From Hemerocallis citrina (Eukaryota; Streptophyta; Magnoliopsida; Asparagales; Asphodelaceae), in assembly GCA_017893485.1 (NCBI GenBank), contig CM030365.1, positions 34,315,000-34,378,999 of the forward strand: 64,000 nucleotides of DNA, in the 5' to 3' direction. This document shows, one piece after another, positions 20,819 through 31,090 of this stretch (position 1 is its first letter; each line of letters starts with the position of its first letter). A model generated the notes under the pieces. The model ran no database searches, was not told the DNA's origin, and worked only from the letters and a program-made list of their open reading frames with translations. The position numbers were made by a program, and so were the translations under genes.

Positions 20819-21160
20819 CGGGGAAGACTGCCAATAGCATCCAGCGATGCCGATTAACAGGACCAAGCAAGAAAGAAAAGAATGGATGGCACCAAAATCA
20901 AGGAATATGGGTACGAAAAGAATGAATTCATACCCAAGAATAAATCAACAAATGAGGACGACAAAAAAAAAGGAAAAGGACGGAAGAATCAAGGAAACAA
21001 AAAATTAAGAAGGGATCAAAAATGGATGGAATAAGACTTGTATCCAAATCAATGTTGGTTATGATTCATTCATGCATGCAAGGTTGGTGAAATGTTGAGC
21101 AGATCCCAGATCGAGCCAAGCTTGTCTAATATATCAGTAAAACTAATACATTAGCCAAAC

Positions 21161-21177
21161 CTGGGCTCTGATACCAC
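21161..21177 (-). other. Primer-binding site of E (initiator Met tRNA)
   Basis: On the minus strand this reads TGGTATCAGAGCCCAGG, ten bases inside the LTR end at 21187 and identical to that of F. It fixes E's orientation. Confidence 0.9.
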
Positions 21178-23475
21178 TAAAAACCCTGTCACGCTCCGCT
21201 TCCCAAAAGAAAATACGGAATACGGATACGCGACAAAAGCCCAGCGAGTGATTTTTATCATCCATAAGCTGTTCAAGAATCTTTACAACATCTCACGAAA
21301 TAATCAGAGTCGGAAGCAAAAGAATCAACCACATGCACATATGAACCAAAATACCAACAAGAATACTTGAAACCAAATATATATATCTCAAATAGTCATG
21401 ATCTGAATAACACAAATATCCTGGGTCACATTGCCCAAATAAAAATATAAATTCAAGTACAAGAATACAATATTGTTCAAGCAAACTACAAGAAATAATA
21501 ATAATAATAAAATCCAGCACTAATACTTCATGTCACCAATACCGTCTGGAACCTGTCCTCCAAAATCTGCAATTCAACAACTGCAGGGAAGAGGAAAAGT
21601 GAAAACAAGTACCCGTCAATTGCAAGTTACGGGTCGCTTGTAATGCAGGATACAAGTACATGGGGAAAAACTAACAAACAGCATGGAATATACATGGTAA
21701 CAAATGTAAAAACTAGCATGGCAAGATGAACAAGTACAAGTGGCATGTATCAAGAGCCAAGTGAACAAGTATCAAGGGTCAGGTGTTATGTATCACGAAG
21801 TCAAGTAACAAGTAACAGGTGTCAAGTAGTCAAGTACAAGTGTCAAGTATCATGTTCAAGCATCAAGTCTCATGTATCATGTAATCAAGTATCAAGTAAG
21901 CATGTATCATGTTCAAGTGTCGTATATTAAATCTTGTAGTTATTACTATCTAAGTAGCACTTCATGTGCCATCCTTTTATCACATGGTTGCTACAGTCAA
22001 TACAATTTCATTTTAGAATTCATAGTGGACCATATAGAGCAGTGTACTCAGGGACAAGCCTCAAGAATCAAGTATCAAGTATCAAGCCTCAAGTATTAGG
22101 TAAACAAGCCTCAAGAGTGAAGTATCAAGGTACAAGTGAAATATCAAGCCTAAGTTGTGAAATATCAAGCCTCAAGTATCAAGTATCAAGCCAAGTCTCA
22201 AGTATCTCAAGTATCAAGCCAAGTCTCAAGTATCTCAAGTATCAAGCTAAGTCTTAAGTATCACATAGAATCAATAGATTCTCTTCCGAGTACACGTTTC
22301 TGAATTGTCCACTATTAGATCTGTCCCTTTAAAACCCCGGCATGGTTAATTTATTATTAATATCAAACAAGCAAGTACGTGTCACGAAACAAGCAAGTAT
22401 ATCATGGTATGATCAAGTAACAAGTTCAAGTTGCAAGATAAATAAGTACGGGTAATAGGTAACACACAAAAGAATGAAATAAGCAAATCTCAAGTTCAGG
22501 ACAGCAAGACCACACTGTTGTAAAACTGAAATTCCCAGTGTTCCAAAAATGCTAATCTGAATCCGTCGAAACCTATAGAAAATAGAATCCCAACCGAATC
22601 CAGCGAATACAAATAAGTCATATAGTAATTCATAAAATCATAACTCAAAACTGATTTTAATCCAGAAAACACGTTCAGCTAAAGATCAATAAAACCAATT
22701 CTTAGTCAGGAAAACAACATCAAAACTCAACAAATAAATCCACGAAAAATCTTGGGCATTCCCCTATCTTTGTAGTATCAAAATATAAAGTTTCATAATT
22801 TTCCAGTGAAATTAGAACAGTTATCAAAACTCAGAAAAAATCAAGAAACGATAGTTTGGCAAATCTGGAATTCCCAACACAGCTGTACGAAAACTATAAT
22901 ATCTCGCAAAACGTGAAATAAAATCCAAATCCGCCAAAGGGAGATGAAAATAGACAATATAAACAAACTTTCATATTTCACAAATATTTTTCATACAGTC
23001 AAAGGAATCAGGGTGAAAATACGTTTCTTTACATAACAGCGAGTAAAATACAGCAAGTACAGTCTTTATAAACAAGTATGAAACGGCATATGAAACTCAT
23101 CAATAAAATCCACGAAAATTCTGGGTAATCCCTAAATAAGTTTAGAAAAACTGACCAAAGTTCTAGATCAAAATAATACGTGTAGCACAAGTATCAAAAT
23201 AATTTAGTCATCAAAATCATCGAGAAACGAAATCTGGAAAAGATCTACACCTCTGTTGTAAAACAGTCATATCTCACACAGACGAAAACGAAATCGAGCA
23301 AGGTCAGAGGGATTGGAATGAAGATGAATTTCTCTAAAACTCATGTTTTAAACTAAAATTATGATTCTGACCTTAACATGGACTAAGTTACTGATCAAGA
23401 TAGATCATCGACAAAACACAGAATTTCCTCAAAAACCAAAATCAACATAGATTCAACGAAACTTGATCCGAACAC

Positions 23476-23851
23476 AACCAAACATGAAATTGAGTCTACC
23501 AAGTGTCCAAACATCATGAAATTGAGTAATTAACATTTCTAAAATAAGTCCATCCTATGGTTCTCAACAAATACCCAAATTCTCACAAGACGTCTCACAT
23601 ACATGATCAAATCAAGAACGGGCAAAAGCTAAGTTAATTCATGTCAATATTGTGTCGTGAGGCAACCAAACATGAAATTGAGTCAACCAAGTGTCTAAAC
23701 ATCATGAAATAGAGTAATTAACATTTCTAAAATAAGTCCATCCCATGGTTCTTAACAAATACCCAAATTCTCACAAGACGTCTCACATACATGATCAAAT
23801 CAAGAACGGGCAAAAGCTAAGTTAATTCATGTCAATATTGTGTCGTGAGGC
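23476..23851. repeat. 188-bp tandem duplication in E right LTR
   Basis: AACCAAACATGAAATTGAGT starts at 23476 and at 23664, followed by the same AAATACCCAAATTCTCACAA and GTCGTGAGGCAAC. The left LTR has one copy (about 18345-18535), so the duplication arose after or during insertion. Confidence 0.85.
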
Positions 23852-24049
23852 AACTATGGTCAAATCACTATAGAGACAATATCAACAAGGGGTTTCACAC
23901 ACAATTGTCTCTAGAACCCAACTACACTACAAGCGGTATTTTTGACTTGTATCATACAAAGAAATTTGAGTACAAGTTACTTGCCTTAACCGATGACGGA
24001 ACGACAAAGCAAGAATAGCGAGATCAGATTCCCGGGGCACGAACATAAT

Positions 24050-24520
24050 GAACAGATCACGAAGCAATCATGAACACACGATCACGAACAAGATGAAGAT
24101 GATCGAGATCACGAACACAATCGGACGGCTGAGATCGAAGATCAAGATCAAGATGATCGGATCAGATCGGACGGTCAGATTTCCCTGATGGTGAAGATAA
24201 TGATGAAGATCAAGATCGATCGATCGAATGGCTGTGATCAAAGGAAATTGATGATCATCATGATCGTGACGATCATGAAGAGATCGGACGGCTAGAATCT
24301 AATCGGATAATCAAGAGGAGATCAACGGTTCACATCCAGTTAAGCGTGATAATCAAGATCCAACGGACGACCAAGATCACCCCAATGGCGATGATCAAGA
24401 TCAAATCAACGGACAGCTAAGAATCAATCAATCAAGATGATCATGATCGCAATGAAATGGACGGCTCACATCCAAAGTAATCAAGATCAAGATGATCAAG
24501 ATGATCACGAAAGATCCGAC
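24050..24520. repeat. GATC-rich block, right LTR of E
   Basis: Counterpart of 18730-19190 with the same GATCAAGATGATC and GATCGATCGATCG runs. Confidence 0.8.
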
Positions 24521-25027
24521 GGCCCAAATTCAAATATCCAACTCACTGTGCGATCACCAACAGGGGACATGGCAGACAATGGAACACACCGCAACATAGC
24601 GAGAGCATACACAGCAAGAGGGCACGGGGAGCGGCTACGAGGACTGGTCGGTAGCGGGACGGCAGTCAGGGGACTGGCACAATGCACTGAGATGTCGCGA
24701 TGTTGTTGTAGCGGAGGGGACCTACGTAGGGAAGCTGTCACGGTCGTTGGCTGCCTCAGCTCTGGTCGCGAACGCACCAAGGGGGAGTCGGGGGTGTCTG
24801 CATACAGGAGGAGGAAGGGAGCGGCACACCAGGAGGGTCAGGAGAGCAAGCGGCATCGCTGCGCATCGCGGAGCAGGGTAACACGACTAGGAGGAAGTAT
24901 TGGCGGCGCGACGACGATGTGGAGGGCAAGGCGACGATGTAGAGGAGGGAAAGAGAGCATAGGGAGGGAAGGCGAGGAGAGGCAGAGAGGAGACGAAGCG
25001 GCACGCTGAAGAAGACGAAAAGGTGGG

Positions 25028-25037
25028 TTAATATAAG
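25028..25037 (-). promoter_or_regulatory. Putative TATA box of E 5' LTR
   Basis: The minus strand reads CCTCTTATATTAACCC; the left LTR has CCTGTTATATTAACCC and F has CCTGTTATATACCG. A GC-rich, pyrimidine-rich leader follows downstream in each. Confidence 0.5.
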
Positions 25038-25564
25038 AGGGGTAACAATGGGGAAGGGGTATATATATAGTTAGGGTTAGGTGTATCGGGTAGGGGATTA
25101 GGCTGGATAGGAAATAACGGGTGGGTTTTGCGAAATAGTAAACGGGTTTGGGTCTAAGTATATTGGGTTGTTGGATTTTTAATGGGTAATTGGGTTTGAA
25201 GGTTAAATGACGGGTTGTGGGAAGTTTATAAATGGGTTTGGGCATTATATAGGGTAATGGGTTTAAGTAATGTAGATGGGTATTGGGTTAGGGTTAGAAA
25301 TAGGGTAAAATAAAATAACCAAATAATAAAAACATACAATTAGAACTTTATAAAAATATTAATAATAATAATAATAAAACAATAACAATAATAATAATAG
25401 TATATAAAAAAATAAAAAATAAAAATAACAGTAATAATAATAATACTAGAGATCAAAGTAACCATATCAAAAATAAGGTTCGTATTACAAATGTAAATTT
25501 CATAGGAAATAGATACAATAAAAATAATTTGCGAAAACACATTTTTGGGAAAACAGGGGTTACA

Positions 25565-26090
25565 ATTATGCAAGGATAGCTGTACGCCTTACAACGTTGA
25601 CAAGGAAGAACAAAAGTTTCGACTGGGCAGAGAAGTGTGAATATAGTTTCCAAGAACTGAAGAACTAATTGATCTTCGCACCTATATTGGTTTTACCTCA
25701 GGAGGACAAGGACTGTGTCATCTCCAGTGATGCATCGTATTTGAGGTTTGGATGTGCGCTGATGCAGGAAGGCAAGGTTATAGCTTATTCATCAAAACAG
25801 CTACAACCACATGAAAAGAACAACCCGATTCACAACCTGGAACTTGCAGCCATAATCTTTGCTTTGAAATCATGGAGGCATTATATCTACGGACCAAAGT
25901 TGGAGATATACACTGACCATAAGAGCTCGAAGTACATTTACCAGCAGAAGAACCTAAATTTGAGGTAGAGGAGATGGTTGGAAGTCCTCGAAGATATCAG
26001 GCCAGAAATCATATATCATCCGGGAAAGGCCAATGTGATAGCAGATGTGCTCAGTAGAAAGAGAAGTGTGGCTACACTAGTAGCAACCCG
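25565..26090 (+). pseudogene. Element D RT end, RNase H and linker (resumes after E)
   Basis: The first five bases are the E target duplication. The frame continues the RT thumb (LTTLTRKNKSFDWAEKCEY) interrupted at 16091. RNase H reads [61 protein letters not shown] follows where copies have RQ (25966-25968), then EDIRPEIIYHPGKANVIADV and LSRKRS. The enzyme would degrade RNA in RNA-DNA hybrids. Continuity across E confirms the insertion boundaries. Confidence 0.85.
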
Positions 26091-26916
26091 GAAGGAGCTA
26101 GATGAGGAGATCAGGAAAGCAAGCATTGAAGTTGTTGCTCAGCACTTAAGCACAGTTTTGGCACAGTTGGTGTTCCAGCCAGGCTTGAATGAGCAGGTGA
26201 AGAAGGTTCATATCGAAAACCCGGAGATTGAAGCCATGAAGAAGCAAGTGCATGAAGGGGAACTGCACGAATTCAGTATAAGAGAAGGTTCACTATGCAA
26301 CAGACTGTGTGTACCAAAGGATAAGGAGTTGATAGGAGACATCATGAAGGAAGCTCACTCGACATTGCTTGCGATTCACCCCGGGAGCACCAAGATGTAT
26401 CGTGATATAAAACAGTACTATTGGTGGTCAGGGATGAAGCGAGACATAGCAGAGTTCGTGGCCAAATGTCTGACATGCCAACAGGTTAAAACCGAGAATC
26501 AGAAATCAGGAGGAATGCTACAGCCTCTACACATTCCAGAGTGGAAATGGGAGAACATCAGTATGGACTTTATCACTGGATTACCCAGGAGCCCTAAGGG
26601 AAATGACTCGATATGGGTGATTGTGGATCGATTAACAAAGTCGGCACATTTTCTTTCTGTAAGGACGACCTGGTCAGTCGAGAAGTTGGCCGATATCTAC
26701 ATCGAGAACATAGTGAAGCTACACAGAGTGCCAGTGTTGATAGTATCCAACCGAGATGCAAGATTTACATCTCGATTCTGGCAAAGTCTATAGTCAGCAT
26801 TGGGGACCAGAACAGACTTCAGCACAGCTTTTCATCCACAGACTGATGGACAAACAGAGAGGGTCAACAGGATTCTTGAATACATTTTGAAGGCTCTATA
26901 TCCAGATTTGTTTTAG
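26091..26916 (+). pseudogene. Element D integrase, C-terminal half missing
   Basis: The HHCC domain is AHSTLLAIHPGSTKMYRDIK, YYWWSGMKRDI and CLTCQQ. The catalytic core is MDFITGLPRSPKGNDSIWVI, TKSAHF, and IVSNRDARFTSRFW, where the usual SDRD is SNRD, so a catalytic Asp appears to be Asn. A stop is at 26791-26793; [19 protein letters not shown] continues in another frame to a stop at 26914. There is then no GPY/F module and no chromodomain: about 60 bp later the polypurine tract begins. A deletion removed what A still has at 280-960. Confidence 0.85.
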
Positions 26917-26979
26917 GTGTTGTTTGTCATTTTATTTTCTTTTCTTCAACTACTGTCGTTCTGGGGACAGAACGATTCT

Positions 26980-26992
26980 AAGGAGGGAGTAA
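26980..26992 (+). other. Polypurine tract of D
   Basis: AAGGAGGGAGTAA directly before the 3' LTR start TGTAATACCCCGG at 26993. GGACAGAACGATTCT precedes it, as in B. Confidence 0.85.
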
Positions 26993-27692
26993 TGTAATAC
27001 CCCGGATAATATACTGCTTTTGTATATATATATTGTCTGTATGTATATGTATATTGCAGTGCTGGTTTGATTATACGTATCATTGAATGAAGGAGTGCAT
27101 TTTTTTTTGCGGGGCGGTTCGTGTGGGTGGTTGCGTTCTTGACAATGCGCAAGAATGAGACGGACCGATACTAATATATACACTAGTTTTGAGTGCGGTA
27201 CGTATGCAAATATGCAATTGTATGATACTACAATGGATATACTTTGTATGCACTCAAACCTAACCTTTCATCTCTCATTTAGAGCTTGATCATGACAAAC
27301 AATTTCAGCCCAAGAATTGTCTCTAAAACCAAGAGCTAGACCATGGTTTTGTAGAAAACCACCTAGCCTACCCCCTACCCCCAACCCCTTAGGCTGGCCT
27401 ACACCCCCCCCTTCTTTCCCCCCTCTTTCCTCACTCCCCTTCTCATTAAAACCCTCTTCTTCCCCCTCCCAAGCTCTGAAAATTTTCAGAAGAAAAGAAA
27501 GGGAAAAAGATAAAAGAGAAGGAGAGAAAAAAAGGAGGAAAAAAATTGAAGAGGAGTTCTCAAGTTTGGAGTAGGATCTTTGGAGGAGCAATCTCAAGAC
27601 AACCATAACCTCTCAAGCCAACTCAGGGTGAGGAGTTCTCTAATCTTGTCTTCTTCATTCTTGTTTAAATTTCTTACATGCCTGAGCAGTAG
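26993..27692 (+). repeat. Element D 3' LTR, part 1
   Basis: Matches 2119-2870 apart from the short TA run. It contains the polypurine leader stretch (27479-27552) and CTCAGG/GTGAGG at 27628, a possible splice donor. It ends with AGTAG, the target duplication of G. Confidence 0.85.
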
Positions 27693-28249
27693 TGTAACGC
27701 CCCGATTTCCATACACTAGGAAACCGTGACATAAGCCAGAATATTTCCTTCAATTAACCACAATATACAGAAAAACAGGAAAATTTAAAACTTTTTATTC
27801 AACACAAATGTATTACAAGTTCGAATGTTATAAAAATGCAATACATTACAACTGCAATACATTACAGTGTTACAATAATACCTTTATAATCCCAAGTGTT
27901 ACAACTTTCAACAATTTACATCAGAGTATAATGAATAAAGAACAACACTTGGTACTTCACTTTCCAACAAATAAATAAATTACAACAGTTTCTACAAAAG
28001 AAACAATAGTAATCAACATATATTACAGCGGAAAACTTAAATAAAATCGACTCCTTGCATCTCTTGCCTTGAGTCCTCCTGAATCTTGTACCTGTAATTC
28101 TGCAATCCAGCACTTGCAATTTTGTAATCCAGTACCTATTGAAATGGTGACGTCAGTACATATACTAACGCTTTTAAGGCTGATGACTAGCAGCGATTCT
28201 CAACATTAAGCTAACAGATTGATCTAAACGTGTATATATAGTTTATGTG

Positions 28250-28560
28250 TCAATGTATGCTATGACTTAGACTCTAATGCAAGACTTACTAATGCAATAA
28301 TGCACTTATTCTAATGCAAGAAATACTCTGGAACAGTATGCAGGCCCATACTACATATGCCCATATTAAGCCATTTCTTCATATATCGGGTTTCGAACCT
28401 GCACCATGAATTCTACTGTTGTACTCAACTTGTTTCTGAAGATACAACATGACTGATGAGGTTGACCTGAAATGGTCTAATCCCGCCATCCGTAGTCAGA
28501 TCATGGTGTCTATGTTTGCCACTACTGCCTGGCGTACCGGACCTCATTCAAAAATCTGAC
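28250..28560 (-). repeat. Cross-family R-U5 module, G copy
   Basis: On the minus strand: TAGTGGCAAACATAGACACC, CAGGTCAACCTCATCAGTCA, CATGGTGCAGGTTCGAAACC, GGGCATATGTAGTATGGGCC, GCATTAGAATAAGTGCATTA, then GCATTAGAGTCTAAGTCATA. Same block order as D, B, H and A. Confidence 0.6.
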
Positions 28561-29689
28561 GAATCCTTTGGAGTTTCCACAGTGCATGTTAGCTCGAAGC
28601 ATCCCCTGTGGCCCCCTAGCTAATAGACCGTGGTCTATGGTTTTTTGCCCTTAGATATAGAACAAGATGGAGTTCCGGGGGTCCATCCCCCTTAGCTCCG
28701 AAAGGAATCTCTCCCGCCTTATCAAGGAACTTCAAAAATTAACAGACAAGATACGGATCCCGTGCTCCCAACTCGTGAGAAGGCACAGACCGTATCCCTT
28801 TGACAAGAAGGGTACAACCCAATAACGCCACCTAGTGCCGGCCTATAAGATAGGTCTGATCATAAGGTATCACCCTTAACACCAACTCTTTCCCTTCGGC
28901 GAAAATGATAATAAATAAAGGTTATGTAGTAATAGCTATAAGTTACTACCCTAACGATGTCACTAACTCTAAACAATCTGAGGGATGACAAGAGTACTAA
29001 CACAACATGCTAAGTCTTAGTTAGACTTCGCAAGATAACTCTACTAGGTGCTCAACCTAGACTTACCAGAATCCTTAAGGATCCTGCTCATAGCCTATCG
29101 ATCCAAGACCCCGGCAATACGAATGTATTCTCATTCTACTACCCTGAACATGGATTCCGTCTGTGCTTCGGTCCGCGATCAACCATCTCGGTTAAGATTT
29201 GATAGTACACGAGGAGTGACTCATCCACAGTCCCTTGGGAGTAAGGTAAACACATGCCTTGATGGTCGATAGCCCATAGGGCAATGATATCACCCTAGAC
29301 GAGCACAACAAACTGCATACTAGCTACTAAGCTACGTACGAGTAAAAAAACACATACGAGCTAAACAAGCTGCGTATGTAACTAACTACCACATACGGGC
29401 CAGGCGAGCTACGTATGAGACAACAATATACATACGAGCCAAATAATCCATGTATGAGATCAACAACTAAGAGCCAGGCGAGCTGCGTATGAGACAACAA
29501 CATAGAGAAGCAACCATACAGGTATTCTAACAACCTAGAAGCAACCAAACGTGCTTACTAGCAAAACATGATCTTCTATAATTAGAAGCAACAGAAGAAT
29601 CTACTAACAGTCTAAAATAGGCCTACTACTAAGAAAACTCGATCTTTGTACACAAAAGCAACATAAAAAGTCTGCTAATACCGTAGAAG

Positions 29690-31090
29690 CTAACAGTGCT
29701 AGGCTCATTAGAATTCGACAAAATTAGACTTTTTAGAAAGGTAAGAACATCTACCACAACTCTCTAGTTGAACACTTTTAGATTCTGTAAGGAATTCCAA
29801 ATTCCTTTCCACCGAACACACGCAAACAATTAACCAAACTACAGAATTTCAACAAAAAGCTGAAACTTCTATAGCTTGTAACTTTTGCTCTACTTGTCGG
29901 AATCTAACAAAACTGGACAATTTGAAAAGGTGGGAACATCTAATACAACTTCCTAGTTGACCACTTTCTCCGATTCCGAAGAGAATTCCAAATTCCTGCC
30001 CTTCGAACATACGCAAATAGTTAACCAAACTACAAAATTTCAACAAAAGCTGAAACTTCTATAGCTTGTAACTTTTGCTCTATTTGTCGGAATCTAACCA
30101 AATCATACAATTTAGAATGGTGGGAAAATATACTACAACTCTCTAGTTGAACACTTTCAAATTCCTTATGGAATTCAATCCACCGTCCCTTGAACACAAT
30201 ACAAGACGACAAAAGACAGCCAAAAACTACAACAAAGCTGAAACTTTCAAAGCACATAACTTCTACTCTGCTTATCGAAATCTAACCAAATAGGACATTT
30301 TGGAAAGGTGAGAGTCTCTACTAAGACTCTCTAGTTGAACACTTTTCCAAATTCTGTAAGGAATCTAAAAAACATCAAAAAACCCAAACAGCGAGCTTTT
30401 CAGCCTAAAGGCTGGCTGCTGCAAATTGTAAAGGCCATAACTTCTACTCCGCCTATTGGAATCTAACTAAATAGGATATTTTGGAAAGGTGAGAGTCTCT
30501 ACTACAACTCTCTAGTTGAACACTTTCCCAAATTCAGCAAGTAAGACACACAAAAACTTTTAAGAAACAAGACAGCAAGCTTCCAGTCAAATATAGCTGC
30601 TGTGTTTTGTAAATTGCATAACTTTTGCACCACTTATCGGAATCAGACCAAATAGGAAAATTTGGAAAGGTGAGAGATTGTACTACAACACTCTAGTTTG
30701 TCACTTTCTCAGATTCAGCAAGTAAGACACAAAAACTTTAAAGAAACAAGACTGCAAGCTTCCAGTCAAATCTGGTTGCTGTGTTTTGTAAAAGGCATAA
30801 CTTTTGCACGACTTATTGGAATCTGCCCAAATAGAAAATTTTGGAAAGGTGAGAGTCTCTACTACAACTCTCTAGTTGAACACTTCCTCAGATTCAGCAA
30901 GTAAAAGGCTCAAAAACAACAAATAAGCAAAACAGTGAGCACTTTCAGCCAAGCTGGCTGCTCTGTTTTGTAACGGCCATAACTTTTGCACCACTTATCG
31001 GAATTTGACCAAATAGGGCATTTTGGAAAGGTGAGAACGTCTACTATGACTTCCTAGTTGATCACTTCTCCAAATTCCGTAAAGAACTCG
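29690..31090 (-). repeat. Tandem array of about 181-190 bp, eight units, in G
   Basis: CTCTAGTTGAACACTTT-like blocks recur at about 29762, 29950, 30144, 30320, 30512, 30697, 30872 and 31055, each followed by a conserved GTAACTTTTGC..TTATCGGAATCT block. It is the counterpart of the H array (52734-54480), which has ten units. Confidence 0.85.

Larger units (their letters stand above)
20230..21186 (-). mobile_element. Element E internal region, 957 bp, non-coding
   Basis: In element direction: primer site (21161-21177), about 340 bp without an ORF, a tRNA-derived block (20763-20818), then about 430 bp of pyrimidine-rich sequence (purine-rich on the plus strand), and finally a segment reading ATTTCGAGGACGAATTTTT and GTGGGTAGGATT at about 20266-20230. 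That last piece is the usual end of plant Ty3/gypsy pol plus polypurine region, so E descends from a coding element by internal replacement. Confidence 0.8.
16092..25564 (-). mobile_element. Element E: non-autonomous giant-LTR retrotransposon
   Basis: Two LTRs (16092-20229 and 21187-25564, about 4.1 and 4.4 kb) flank only 957 bp of internal sequence with a primer site and a polypurine-type end but no gag or pol. The target duplication ATTAT is perfect on both sides (16087-16091, 25565-25569). LTR ends match the F family. It resembles LARD-type derivatives, but with a much shorter core. It would depend on proteins from an F-like relative. The two LTRs differ at many sites, so it is not recent. 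Confidence 0.9.
21187..25564 (-). repeat. Element E LTR, right copy (5' LTR of the minus-strand element)
   Basis: Runs from TGTCACGCTCCGCTTCCC to AGGGGTTACA. It is collinear with the left copy but has a 188-bp tandem duplication (23476-23851), which accounts for most of the length difference. The CAAGTATCAAG array is at 21700-22260, the GATC block at 24050-24520, the GC-rich block at 24560-25020 and the TATA box at about 25028-25037. Confidence 0.9.
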
